Shown one piece after another: positions 9,571 through 20,317 of a stretch of DNA of 22,117 nucleotides. The DNA comes from Clavulina sp. PMI_390 (taxonomy: Eukaryota; Basidiomycota; Agaricomycetes; Cantharellales; Hydnaceae). The position numbers were made by a program, and so were the translations under genes. The notes under the pieces were generated by a model that worked only from the letters and a program-made list of their open reading frames with translations, did not search any database and was not told where the DNA came from. Position 1 is the stretch's first letter. Every line of letters starts with the position of its first letter. The DNA lies in contig WIDE01000195.1 of NCBI GenBank assembly GCA_015039315.1, forward strand, positions 16,703 through 38,819, in the 5' to 3' direction.

Positions 9571-10369
9571 CTACGACGACTCTGCTAATATTTTAGCTAC
9601 GGCCTCTACAATGATTTCATGTTCCACTGCGTGAATTCTCGTTTCTAGAGCTGCCAGATCGTCTTCTGGTAATATCTCCACTTCTCGGACGAGTACTGGT
9701 TCCCCGCGATCGACTTCCTTGATGACTTTATGCACCATGACGCCTGTATGCTTGACCTCTCCCTTTTGGAACGCTTCCAGTGCGCGCGGGATAGCATTTG
9801 CGCCATCGAATGCACCAGGTAGCGCTGGGTGTAAATTCAGAATTGGAATGGAAGACTCGACTTTATGCTCTCCATCATACGGTGTCTGCCCACTCAGGAC
9901 ATCCAAAAATGCCTCGCTAAGCACATGCATCCACCCAGCCAGCACCGCAATGTCGATGCGCTCGTTGCGTTCGGCCGTGGCGCTCAAGATGCGCCGTGCG
10001 ACTTCGACGTCGTAGTCCTCGCGCGATTTGCCAGGGTTGGCTTTGAGGTAGGGTTGTAGGGCGAGGATGTCAGTGGGGATGGGAGGCGAGGCGGATGATG
10101 CGCGCGTGAGGCCGTATGCGGCTTTGCGGTTGGAGAAGACGCGGATGATGCGTGCGTTGGGGATTTTGGACGAGGTGCATGCGTCGATGAGGGCTTGGAG
10201 GTTGGACCCTGTTCATGGATCGCAGGCAGATGGAGTTTTGTATGGGAATAAAGAGGGTGACGGAGATCGATGAGGAAGTTTAGAATCCGGAGATCATTTT
10301 GGCCTTGATAGACGAAGAGGATGGATGCTGACCAGAGCCTGAGATGAGGACCACAATATTTTTGACCAT
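9571..10369 (-). CDS. ADE8: Phosphoribosylglycinamide formyltransferase (GAR transformylase)
   Basis: Two exons, 10369-10333 and 10208-9571, with a 124-nt intron; 224 residues, normal for a monofunctional fungal enzyme. It transfers a formyl group from 10-formyl-THF to GAR in de novo purine synthesis, in the cytosol. Seen: MVKNIVVLISGSGSNLQALIDA at the N-terminus (split by the intron inside GSGSN, a phosphate-binding loop), AVLAGWMHVL near 100, and NLHPALPGAFDG with N137 and H139. D179 lies in EVDRGEPVLV. N137/H139/D179 correspond to the catalytic Asn-His-Asp of the PurN family. The stop lies 59 bp from the convergent Sec39 stop, so the transcripts probably overlap at their 3' ends. Confidence 0.92.
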
Positions 10370-10497
10370 GGCGACTAAATGCACGAGCGATCGAGTGTTT
10401 GGCAGTGTTGCAGTCGAGGACCAAACTAGTGGCTGCCTTGCCTGTCGTCGCCCTGGTCTTGATTTCTTAAACTACAACCGGTTAGCATCGTCGTGAG
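10370..10497. promoter_or_regulatory. Short bidirectional promoter between ADE8 and DBR1
   Basis: Only 128 bp separate the two divergent start codons, so both promoters and 5' leaders must fit here or extend into the opposite gene. There is no clear TATA box. CTAAACTAC-like and CAACCGG sequences are present, but no element can be named with confidence. Confidence 0.5.
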
Positions 10498-12484
10498 ATG
10501 AAGGTCTGTTCTGTCGTTCGTGCTCTCCCCGACACACAAAAACCTCACAACACCTGACAGATTGCTGTGGAAGGATGCTGCCATGGAGAACTAGATGCGA
10601 CCTACCGTTCGATTCAGCAGTGGGAGCAGCGAAATGGCCAACAGGTGGATTTACTGCTCATAGGAGGAGACTTCCAAGCCATCCGTAATCAAGCCGATCT
10701 CTTGTGCATGGCGGTCCCGGAGAAGTATCGTCGTTTGGGCGAGTTCCACAAGTTTGGCATCTTCTATTCTAGCAGCTAGCATATGCTGATGTGGACATCG
10801 GCATAGGTATTACACGGGCGCGAGTGTCGCACCTATCTTGACAATCGTCATTGGAGGGAATCATGAGGCGAGCAACTATATGTGGGAACTGTGAGTCGCC
10901 TCCCTCTTGGGTGTTGCCTTTACGAAGCTGAAGCACACTCTTCACGTAGCTATCACGGAGGGTGGTTGGCTCCGAACATCTACTTCCTCGGTTTCTCAGG
11001 ATGCGTCAATGTTAATGGAGTTCGCATCGCTGGTGCATCTGGCATCTACAACCAAGCTCACTATCGCTGGGGTGTGCCAGTTCCTTTGGTCCAGATGATT
11101 GTTCATGTACTCATCCCAAAGGTTGATGACAGGTTACTCGGAACGCGTTCCCTATCACAGCGGTGCTGTTCGTAGCATATACCACGTCCGGCACTACGAT
11201 GTCACGAAACTAACCCAAGTACGTCCACATCTCTGCTTGCTTAGCCCTCAGCTAATATCATGATCTACGACAGCTATCTCCCCCTGATATCATCATGTCC
11301 CACGACTGGCCTCAAGGCATCGAGCACCACGGCGATCTCCAGAAACTCCTAAAAGCCAAATCGTTCTTCGCCTCGGACATCGAGAAGGGCGAGCTAGGAT
11401 CCCCGCCCATGATGCAGCTCCTCAGAAAATTACGGCCGAAAAGATGGTTCTCGGCACATCTCCACGTCAAGTTTGAAGCGACGGTCTCTCATTCAGCATC
11501 CCAGGCTGATGGGTCTGCTCTTCCGGTGGCGGGCACCAATCCTGATGAGATAGCGATTGATGATTTTGACGAGTTTGATGACCCTGCCCCTGCCGCTGAG
11601 GCTCCGCCGCCCCAAACTGCTACCGATACTGAAGTGGCTCCAGCTGGTGCGACGGAGACCTTGTTCCTCGCGCTGGATAAGTGCGTTCGGGGAAGACAGT
11701 ATCTTGAGATCGTCGACGTCCCGACAGCTTATGATCCCACTACGCCTCAACCAGAACCATCATCTTCCTCTGACCCTTCCGCCACAAGCGCTACACCGAT
11801 ATCAAGCACCGAACCTCCGGCTGCTACACCAGCCCCAGAAACCACCACCCCGGCTGCTGAAGAACCCAACACGGAGGATAACATAGAGGAGGACGAAATC
11901 AATGCTGCCCTCCTAGCGGCAGACTTACCTACATCCTTTGGTGGCCCACCAAAACGCCGTGATGCCCCTCCTCCGACGGCATCGTCATCATCAACACCAT
12001 CTCACCTTCCACCTCGTCCCCCTCAGCAGCAACAGCAGCAACAATTACCACCACGTACCCTCCCCGAACTGACATACGATCTCGAATGGCTGGCTATCTC
12101 CCGTGCGCTGCACCCTTATCTCAGCACGCAGCGCGATGAGATACCCCTCCCGTCAGAGCAAGAGATGAAGGAGAAAGTGAGCGAGGCTAGAGCGTGGATC
12201 ATAGCAAATGTCCCAGCTTTGGCTGCCGATAATGGAGAGGGGAAGATCAAGGTGCTGGATGTGCAGCAGTTTGTGATGACTGCGCCTGGGCCTGTGCCTC
12301 AGCGCGGTCCAGGACGAGGGCCGCAGATGCCTTGTGAGTGCTCTGCTCCTCCTTTGACTGGCATAATGCGTCTGCTAATGACGAATAACCCCAATTCTCA
12401 GTGTCATGGTTCACGAACCCTCAGACAGAGGCGTTTTGTGCGCTGATTGGCGTGGAGAACAAGATCAACCCACCACCTCAGTAG
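10498..12484 (+). CDS. DBR1: RNA lariat debranching enzyme Dbr1
   Basis: Seven exons: 10498-10503, 10561-10751, 10807-10890, 10950-11071, 11133-11218, 11274-12333 and 12402-12484. Total 1632 nt, 543 residues. Dbr1 hydrolyses the 2'-5' bond of excised intron lariats in the nucleus. The metallophosphatase motifs are complete: GCCHGELD at residues 7-14, GGDFQ near 40, GNHE near 82-85, HDWP at 173-176 and HLHVKF near 225-230. [14 protein letters not shown] and RIAGASGIY are also typical. An acidic/Pro-rich insert (about 238-275) interrupts the core before FLALDKC. A longer Pro/Thr/Ser/Gln-rich linker precedes the C-terminal part ([17 protein letters not shown], about 429-445). Exon 1 encodes only Met-Lys; MKIAVEGCC matches the family N-terminus exactly, which fixes that intron. 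Confidence 0.92.
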
Positions 12485-12636
12485 GGCCGTTGGTGCTCAG
12501 GATGCTGTAGACGATCGCTGCTCCATCTATGAATTAGTCCTATTAGCGGTGACGCCCCATACACAATTGATATTAAGGAATTAAGATGAAAAGTAGGGGT
12601 CGGCTTCACGCAAGGTAGAGTGAGGGAGAGGAGAAG

Positions 12637-12658
12637 AAAAAAAAAACCCCCCAAAAAA
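12637..12658 (-). terminator. RNA polymerase III poly-T terminator of the tRNA gene
   Basis: On the minus strand, T6 (12658-12653), G6 and T10 (12646-12637) follow the tRNA 3' end by 5 bp. T runs of this kind stop polymerase III. The A10-C6-A6 tract also makes this a likely slippage-prone site. Confidence 0.75.
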
Positions 12659-12663
12659 GAATG

Positions 12664-12735
12664 TACAATAGCCGTGAATCGAACACGGGCCTCTTGCTTG
12701 GAAGGCAAGAATCCTAACCATTGGACCACTATTGT
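12664..12735 (-). tRNA. tRNA-Gly (anticodon UCC)
   Basis: This 72-nt cloverleaf has no intron. The acceptor stem ACAATAG/CTATTGT is followed by discriminator A. The D arm carries a TGGTCCAATGG A box. The anticodon stem CTTGC/GCAAG encloses loop CTTCCAA, giving anticodon TCC. The T arm is CCGTG-TTCGATT-CACGG with the B box GTTCGATTC. CCA is not encoded, as expected in eukaryotes. The first pair is A1-U72 rather than the G1-C72 usual for glycine tRNAs. Confidence 0.92.
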
Positions 12736-12870
12736 CTCACATGTCTGAGCTGCTCCAAAAAGGACTACATCCTGCTAAAATGCTGTGATCAACTGACTCG
12801 AGCACGGTTCGCTCGGCAGGCGCCTCCAACTTCGGGTCACTGTCACAACTTGAAAGCGCCAAACTCTACG

Positions 12871-14643
12871 ATGGTGCGTGCGTCGAGCTAAATTCTGCCC
12901 TACATTGCGTATCTAACTAATATCTCTTAGATTCCTATTCTACTACAAGGTTCGGCTTGTGTGATTCGATCTCGGTACTTGGCTCTCTCTGACATTGGCG
13001 AAAAAACTTTGCTTCCCCATCTTTGACTTGCTATGCTTGACTATCCTTTACCCTGGACCTGCCCTCTCCCCTCATGGAATCTATCTGCGACGTTTATATC
13101 AATATGAATACCTCTTCGGCATCACTTGTCTTCAGGTCATCAGCGGTCGCTGACCCAAATCAAGTATAACAAGGAGGGCGATCTGCTCTTCACCTGCTCA
13201 AAAGACTCTGTCGTCAATGTGTGGTACTCGCACAATGGCGAGAGGCTAGGTACATACGAGGGGCACAATGGCTCCGTATGGACATGCGATGTTGACAGTA
13301 CGTGATGTTTCCTTGCATGGTTGATTGGTGGAACCACTTTGCGAGCCATGCTTACATCTCCGCTTACGTTTCATTTTCTGTCCCCACCGATATATGTTAT
13401 CCTACGCTGCATCTCTCCTTCATCTTCGGTGATCTCGCTGCTCCTACGCCTCCGATCGTGTCTGGGGCTTTGCTACCTGGTCAACCTCCTTACCAATTCT
13501 CTCGCCGATATCATGAACGTGCTTCGACATCTATCCACTCGACCCTCCTCGCCTCCTGCTATCTCTTCCGGCCCCGGTCTTCGTCGTCAAACTACCAGTC
13601 GAGTCCAAATTCCTCATCACTGGTGCTGCAGACAACACGATGCGCCTATGGGAGGTCCAGACCGGCAAATGTCTCTACATCTGGGAGTTCCCCACTGCCG
13701 TCAAGCGTGTCGCTTTCAACGCTTCATCATCCCACCTCGTCTGCACCACCGAAGCTCGCATGGGGCACAGCTCCTTCATCCGCATTTTCGAGCTCAACCG
13801 CGAGTCTCCAACATCCCAGTCCAAGACCCCCGTGCGTGAATGGGTGCCACATGGTGCCAAGCCAACTGTCGTTGCGTTCGCGGAAGAGGGCGAGTGCGTC
13901 GTGAGTGGGCACGAGGATGGGAGGATTGTCCTTTGGGATACGATGTTGACGGATGATGAGTACACCGATCTGGCAGCTGAGGAGCTGGAGAGTGCCAAGG
14001 TGCACACAGACACGATCAACGATATGCAGATGAGCCCCGATAGGAGCTACTTCATTACTGCCAGCAAAGACAAGACTGCCAAGGTCTGTCCGATCTGTCA
14101 ATCCAGCCTTGATAGTATCACCGACTATTTTTGTCAATAGCTCCATGTTACTTCCACCCTCAAAACTCTCAAGACCTATCCCACTGAAACCCCCCTCAAC
14201 AGCGCATCAATAGCAACCTTAAAGCCTTATGTGCGTTTGCCTGTTCGAAACACCCCACCAATATGTTACTGACCAATTGTCTATTCACATCGACTAGGTC
14301 CTCGTTGGTGGTGGTCAAGATGCCATGAGCGTGACGACGACGTCGCTCAGGCAGGGCAAGTTCGAAACGCGTTTCTGGCACAAGCTCTTCGAAGAGGAAG
14401 TTGGACGCGTCAAGGGTCACTTCGGCCCGATCAACACGTGCGTTCCCTTATCTGCTGCATTTTGCTTGTCATGGCTGGAGCACCACAAACTGATCCTTGC
14501 CCGCACTAATTAGGATTGCTGTGCACCCGTCAGGGCGATCGTACGCTTCAGGAGGTGAGGATGGGTTTGTTCGTGTTCACCACTTCGATGAGAGCTACTT
14601 CCGCGGGAAACCTTATGGCGATGTTGGCGAGATTTTGGAGTAG
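12871..14643 (+). CDS. TIF34: Translation initiation factor eIF3 subunit i (WD40 protein)
   Basis: Seven exons: 12871-12873, 12931-12949, 13136-13297, 13599-14083, 14141-14230, 14298-14437 and 14514-14643. Total 1029 nt, 342 residues, the normal size for eIF3i. It is a seven-bladed propeller scaffold in the eIF3 complex on the 40S subunit. Seen: [19 protein letters not shown] at the N-terminus; WD-type blocks [53 protein letters not shown] and [13 protein letters not shown]-terminus [19 protein letters not shown] then [19 protein letters not shown]. The first exon is the ATG alone, followed at once by a GT donor. Introns 2 and 3 (186 and 301 nt) are long for this window. The intron 3 acceptor at 13598 gives [10 protein letters not shown] and keeps the frame; it is the least certain junction. 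Confidence 0.9.
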
Positions 14644-14883
14644 GCTTACTGTACATCCCGGCGTGATCTCTGTCCTGTACCAGTCATTTTTGTTCTTTGT
14701 TTATGTGCCACCTCTGATTGTTGGAGATTACGTGCGAACTGTGATTGGGCGATAACTAGGGTGGATGCAAACAGCACCACTGAGGATCTGAAAGTCGGTA
14801 GTTGTATGGCTACCAAAGATTGCAAGTTGCCGCATTGGCGTATTTCCAAGTTGAGAGTATCAAGGTAGATACATTGAGATGAC

Positions 14884-17595
14884 TTAATCAGAGAGGAGAG
14901 AATCGACGACATTCTTGACACGAAGCTGCCTGAGATCAGTATAGGTCTATATATCGGTTGGTCAGCTAGTGTGATCGAGAAGAAAGTGATGGAAAGTGCA
15001 CGAACCTGACCGCACCCAACGAACAAGATAGGTTGACCAGTGACGTATGTCATGCTCAGCGCAGCACCAACCTATAACAGAAGGAAAAGAGGACTGGCTC
15101 GTGAGGTAAATTCTATGAAAAGTGTAGGATGCCTCGTACCTTATCATCGACAGTGTCCCACTTGGTGACCAGCATACCATCGATACCACGACCCCTTCCA
15201 GCAGCAACACCTGATGCAGCCGAGAAGTTCTTCAAGGCACTGTCAAATTTCGACAACTGATCAACGGCTTCATTGCCCACAAGGGCCTCACCAACGAAGA
15301 TCACTTTGTCAGGATTATTCGTGGAGACGAGCTGATAAGTAGACCATTTGGTCAGTACACCTAACACAAAAGAGAAGGAGGCTAAGTCCAACCTTGGCGA
15401 GAGCTCGCATAAGAGGCTCGTTATCTTGCATACGGCCAGCAGTGTCGATAAGCACGACGTCGAATGCATTGTCCTTGGCTGCACAGGTTCGTACAATCAG
15501 ATTGGTATATAAAGGAATGCGGCTCTTGAATGCTTACCGTACGCAATGGCCTCCTTGGCAATCCCAGCGGCATCTTTGCCATAACCTTTCTCATAAAGCT
15601 CGATGGACTCATTGCCTTTGCGGTCACCGACCGTCAACATGCCCAAATTCCTGACATGGACTCTCAGTTGCTCCACGGCTCCACTTCGGAACGTGTCGCA
15701 TGCAGCAATGAGCACACGGAAATCGTTCTGGAGCAACCAGAAGCAAACTTTGCTGAGGTTGGTGGACTTTCCGACACCGTTGACGCCGACAAACGTCATG
15801 ATGTATGGGGTTCGCTTCGTAGACGCAGCTACAGATGAGGTTGCGCCCGAACTGGAAATATTGAGCTTCTGACGAATGGAGAGCAGGAGGTCTGTGCTGG
15901 TTTTAGGAGTGAGGATTCGAGTGATGGAGTCAGAAACAGCTTCGCGGACAGCGTTCTTGACACCTAATATTGGAACATTGTCAGCACAGACTGTAAGAAG
16001 AGATTTGAGTGCAGTTGAACATACCCCGATATCCGCTGACGCGCTTTCCCACAAGGGCTTCTCCAATGCCCTCGCAGACCTTCACAGCGATCTCTTGAGC
16101 TACGTTCTTCTGCATGAGATGTTCTTGCATACCAGCTAGAACTGGCTCGAGGTCTTCTTTAGTCAAGGTGCGCGAGCCGCCAGTGACCTTGGAGAACAGA
16201 GACGACAACGACCCGAAACGAGAAGTGGAAGGCGCAACATCTTCCCCTTTTGATGCAGAGGAGTTTCGGCCAAGGGAGATTCCGCTGATCGCTCGGGCGA
16301 TGATGTCGTCCTCTTCGGCGCGTTCATCATCGTCATCATCTCCACCTGCTGCAGCGCCCATATCGAGATCTTTCAAGTCGTATAGGCCATCCTTACCGCG
16401 AACGCCTCGCGAGGATTCGTCGACAAGCTGCGAAAGGTCGACGGAGGAAGTCATGGTCTCGGCACCCATTGGAGTGCTGTAGTCGAGGCTGGCAGCATCA
16501 TCACTGTCCATCGCGACAGACCCATCCCACGTTCGCATGACCTTCTTCGGCTTGGGCTTCTTGGATGGCTGTGGAGTGTCCGAGCTATGGGAGAGAGATC
16601 GTATACCACATATCCGTCAATAAAACGCTGCTTGGGGGATTGAAAACACGCACTCTGTCGCACTTGGACTATCCTTTGCGGTGCGAGATCGCGCTGGGCG
16701 ACGACGACCACCGCGGCTGGGGCTTCCGGGAGTATTCTTGAGACGATTCTTCAAAGCCTCAACGTTACGGGCTATCTCGTTCGGATCATGGCCAGACTCT
16801 ACGTCCATGGAAGGGGCTAGTAACGGTAGTACGCAATTAGGAGACGTGCACAAAGTCAGATGGGCAGGATCAGACGTACTTGTACCGCTCTCATCGGCCG
16901 AAGCAGGTTCGGACGAAGGCAAAGCTGCCTTTGACTGAAGGTTCACACCTGCTCCTCGGAGACGACTCTTTCGGTCTTGGGCGACCTTGTCCTCGATAGA
17001 TTTGAGCAGCTTGTCGAATGCTCGATCCCATCCAGAAAGGACAGATGAGAAGTCCCATGATCCGTCGGGACCGATGAGGCTCTTCTCATTGATGTTGAGA
17101 TTCAAGGAGATAGAGGTTCCGTGAAGGGAGGCCACAAAGCTGCTCAGGAACGGCTCATAGAGAGTAAGGAAGACACTCTTGATAGCAGCAAGAAGGTCTT
17201 CGGCATATGTAAGTTGGAGAATGCGTTGATATGCAACCTATTGAACATAATGAGAGTCAAAGCATGAGTCTCAGGAACAAAACGATGCTCCGAAGAATTT
17301 GGGCGCACCACAAAGATGAGCTCCAAATCGTTCACAAACGTCCACTTGATCGAGTATCCATCCTTCTCATAGCTGTTATCCGTATTCCTTCCTTCTATGA
17401 GCGCCTCTCGCACTAGGCTGTTCACAGGGGATGCAGCAGAGGTACCCAAGCTAGCTGCTGCAGGGGTGAACGACCGTGACCAGAGGACAATCCCGCCTAT
17501 ATTACATCATACGAGTCACAGCATACATCAGCATTCTACAAAGTCAAATGCATTATCGCCGTACCTTTGTGGAAGATGGAGCAATGGTCGAGCAT
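14884..17595 (-). CDS. SRP101: Signal recognition particle receptor subunit alpha
   Basis: Ten exons: 17595-17565, 17496-17309, 17237-16880, 16816-16654, 16584-16025, 15963-15538, 15478-15393, 15331-15140, 15071-15006 and 14946-14884. Total 2133 nt, 710 residues. The protein is the ER-membrane-associated GTPase that docks SRP-ribosome complexes. The N-terminal SRX domain starts [20 protein letters not shown] and includes [23 protein letters not shown] charged linker follows, with [18 protein letters not shown] and an acidic [14 protein letters not shown] stretch. The NG domain has [21 protein letters not shown]1 GVNGVGKST (about 493-501), [12 protein letters not shown]3 DTAGR (about 586) and G4 TKWD (about 660). 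The C-terminal [20 protein letters not shown] is typical. No key GTPase residue is missing. The gene converges with TIF34, 240 bp between stops. Confidence 0.93.
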
Positions 17596-18488
17596 GACGT
17601 TGGCAGATTATTTGGTCTAGCGTTGGTTGTTTACACTTTACCAAACCCCACCGTCGCATTCTATACACTTTGCCAAGCTCCAGGATTATTCACTATCCAA
17701 CCTTGACGAACCAAAAGCTTTCATTTGCCCAGGCAATCCCCTCCAACTAGATGAATCTCATCATCGTATCGTCATCCCTCCTCAAATTGATCTCGCGGCA
17801 TCTCTTGCCTTCATCCCAGGCCTAGGTGCCTCCTGCCTTCTATGCACCTCTGACTACTGGTTGACCTCCCTGAAGCACATTATCTACTAAAAGAAAAATA
17901 CCTCCCCTGTTCAGCGAAAATCATATAATTACGCTCTAGCCGCATGGGCATGTATGAGATGAGACAGCGTTACTCATCAGTCACATGCCTGACAGAGCTT
18001 AATGGTAGTGGAACGGGACCGTCCTCCGCAGGAGCATGGCAGAATATTAGAGAGACCACCAGAATCGCCGTCTGACGTGCTCTACTCCTCCTTCCGAAGA
18101 GCCGCACGCCTATCGGTAAATGAACGGAAGAAGTTGCCTTCGAGGTCCATATTCAAGTTGGTATTGTCACCATCACAGATCTTGCTTATCATATCCATTC
18201 CATTAGTTTAGCGGCGTGAAAATCTACCACCAAGACAGGGCAAGTCCTCTCTCGACGTCTCTGTAACTACTGCCAAGACTCTCATCAATAAAAGCCATCA
18301 ATATGTGTCCGTATTTCGTGATCATGACTCACTGTGTCGTCGGAGCAATCACCGCCCACGACATAAATCCATCTGACCTGTCGTCAACAGCAATGTCATT
18401 TCTTGTCATATAAGAAGGTGACAAAGCTATCATCTGAAGGGGCCAGAGCTCACCCAGCAAGTAGTATTCTCGCTCGCTCACACTCGCA
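17596..18488. other. Divergent intergenic region between SRP101 and the GH43 gene
   Basis: This region should carry both promoters. CATATAAG at 18408-18415 is a good TATA candidate for the GH43 gene, about 75-80 bp before its ATG. A short minus-strand frame (18198-18082, 38 codons, MDMISKICDGDN to AALRKEE) has a somewhat protein-like composition but no upstream exon that I can join. No other gene is supported. Confidence 0.5.
18408..18415 (+). promoter_or_regulatory. TATA box of the GH43 gene
   Basis: CATATAAG lies about 75 bp upstream of the start codon, a distance similar to the TATA boxes of the CsbD-like genes here. The assignment is by position and sequence only. Confidence 0.45.
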
Positions 18489-19891
18489 ATGTTGCGCTCC
18501 TATCTCTCGGTCCTTGGCCTCGCTCTTCTGGCCGCCGCCTCTCCCGTGGCAAAGCGCTCGATCTCCTCCCCTATCTTCAACACCAACTTCCCTGATCCCG
18601 CCTGGATCCAGGTGGGGAGCCAGTACTATGCGTTCTCAACGACCAACGCTGGCCTCCATGTCCCAATGGCCACTTCTCCTGACTTCAACACATGGACACT
18701 GAAGAGTGGCTACGATGCACTGCCGAAGGTCGGAGCATGGTCGACGGGGAATGCTGTCTGGGCTCCAGATGTTGTCCAACTTGTGAGTAGCAATGACTGA
18801 AGAGTTGTCCTCCACCTGTATACCGGCTCTTATTGACTTGTGTCTTGATAGGCTAATGGGCTGTACATCATGTACTACTCTGCTGAGAGCACTGCGAAAG
18901 CCGCTAACGGGGCTTCTGCTGTAAGCTCGCTGTTAGAAGCGTGTTTAGGATTGGTCACTAATGCCGTTTGTCCTCTACTATAGCACTGCTTCGGCGCTGC
19001 ATCTTCTACCGTTCCGCAGGGCCCCTACACCCCAGTTGGCGACGCTATTCAATGCCATCTTGACCAGGGTGGTGCCATCGACCCTGCAGGTTTCCAAGAC
19101 TCGAACGGCCGCCAGTACATCGTTTACAAGATTGACGGGAATAACATGGGTGCGTTTCATTTCTACCTCGTGTGCCTCCTTAGCAAGGTTTGACCTTCGT
19201 TGTTACAATCAACGAACCGTAATTGCAATATTCGACATATGCACGGCACCTTGCTCTGGTTCGCGGCACAACCATATAGGCAATGGTGTAAGTGTCAGAT
19301 TTGATAGATGTCGCGAGGCAATTACTCTCCTGCTAATGGTTGCTCTCTGCTATCATAGGGCAACTGCAATAACGGCGTGGCCCCTATTCATTCGACCCCG
19401 ATCATGCTACAGGAGGTCGACCCCTCGAACGGCTGGAGCCGCATTGGCAACCCCGTTCAGATCCTTGATCGGAGTGACGCCGATGGTCCTCTTGTGGAAG
19501 CGCCTAGTTTGACCCATGTCGCCGACTCGGCGGCGGCAGGTGGATACCTGTATATCCTCTTCTTCAGCAGCAACTGCTATGCTGGTGGACTGTACGATTC
19601 GAGCTATGCGACCAGCGTGAATGGTGTTGCAGGCCCATACACAAAAAGCAGTGCACCACTTCTGGTTACTGGAACAGATGGACTCTACTCTCCAGGTGAG
19701 TATGGTCTGATGATATTCTCGAAGCAGCGATAGCTATACTGAGCAATGTCAATTATCCAGGCGGACTGGACGTCGGTCCTGGCGGAGCGAAGGTGATGTT
19801 CCACGCCGATCAATCCACCTCTGCTGATGTGCGCTTGACCCGGACCGGTGCAATCACTATCAATGTGGGCGGTAGAACCGTATCTATTTGA
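18489..19891 (+). CDS. Secreted glycoside hydrolase family 43 enzyme (arabinanase/xylosidase type)
   Basis: Six exons: 18489-18782, 18852-18920, 18984-19149, 19280-19287, 19359-19695 and 19761-19891. Total 1005 nt, 334 residues. GH43 enzymes cleave arabinan or xylan side chains in plant cell walls by inversion with a five-bladed propeller. Seen: signal peptide MLRSYLSVLGLALLAAAS, then a Kex2-like KR at 22-23. The likely catalytic set is D36 in NFPDPAW (base), D154 in GGAIDPAGF (pKa modulator) and E226 in LVEAPSL (acid). WAPDV, YSPGGLDVGPGG and VMFHADQS also fit. The fourth exon is only 8 nt; it joins DGNNMG to GNCNNG as NMGNGGNCNNG and keeps the frame, while direct joining of its neighbours does not. 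The exact substrate cannot be told from sequence alone. Confidence 0.87.
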
Positions 19892-20317
19892 TTTGTTCTG
19901 GTCGCTGTTAGATACATTTTGAGTGTCTCGTGCGAGATAGATTCAATCCCAACTGTCTCGAGCTTGTGATCAATATCGTATTCGTGGAGATAGTCATCAG
20001 TATTACTCGGGGGAATTATTGGGACGGAAGGATGAGTTTGAGCAAACTTAGAGATCCTTCTGGTTGGGGAGTGGAGTGAACCTGGCGGGCCCGGAACTGC
20101 GTATAATCAACACTGTACTGTAGCTCCCGGCCTAGGCGCAAAGGATGGCAGCCCGACGCGGCAAAACCGATTCTCTCGCGACTGGAACCGCTATAAGTAT
20201 ATCACTGCTGGAAAGTGAGTTAGAGAATTTCCTCTGGGAATCCATGTTTATCAAGCTCATATCCTGTTGCAACCTCATTAAGAAAACACACACAAGTGGT
20301 GAGAGAATCATAATCAG
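19892..20317. other. Convergent intergenic region between the GH43 and F-box genes
   Basis: It holds the 3' flanks of both genes. I see no further gene, repeat or RNA. A frame at 20145-20339 (plus) lacks any recognisable motif and overlaps the F-box 3' end. Confidence 0.5.

Noticed and set aside
13302..13598. Possible extra exon inside the long TIF34 intron 3
   Set aside because: The stretch is pyrimidine-rich and gives no WD40-like residues; direct joining of 13297 to 13599 restores the family sequence and frame.
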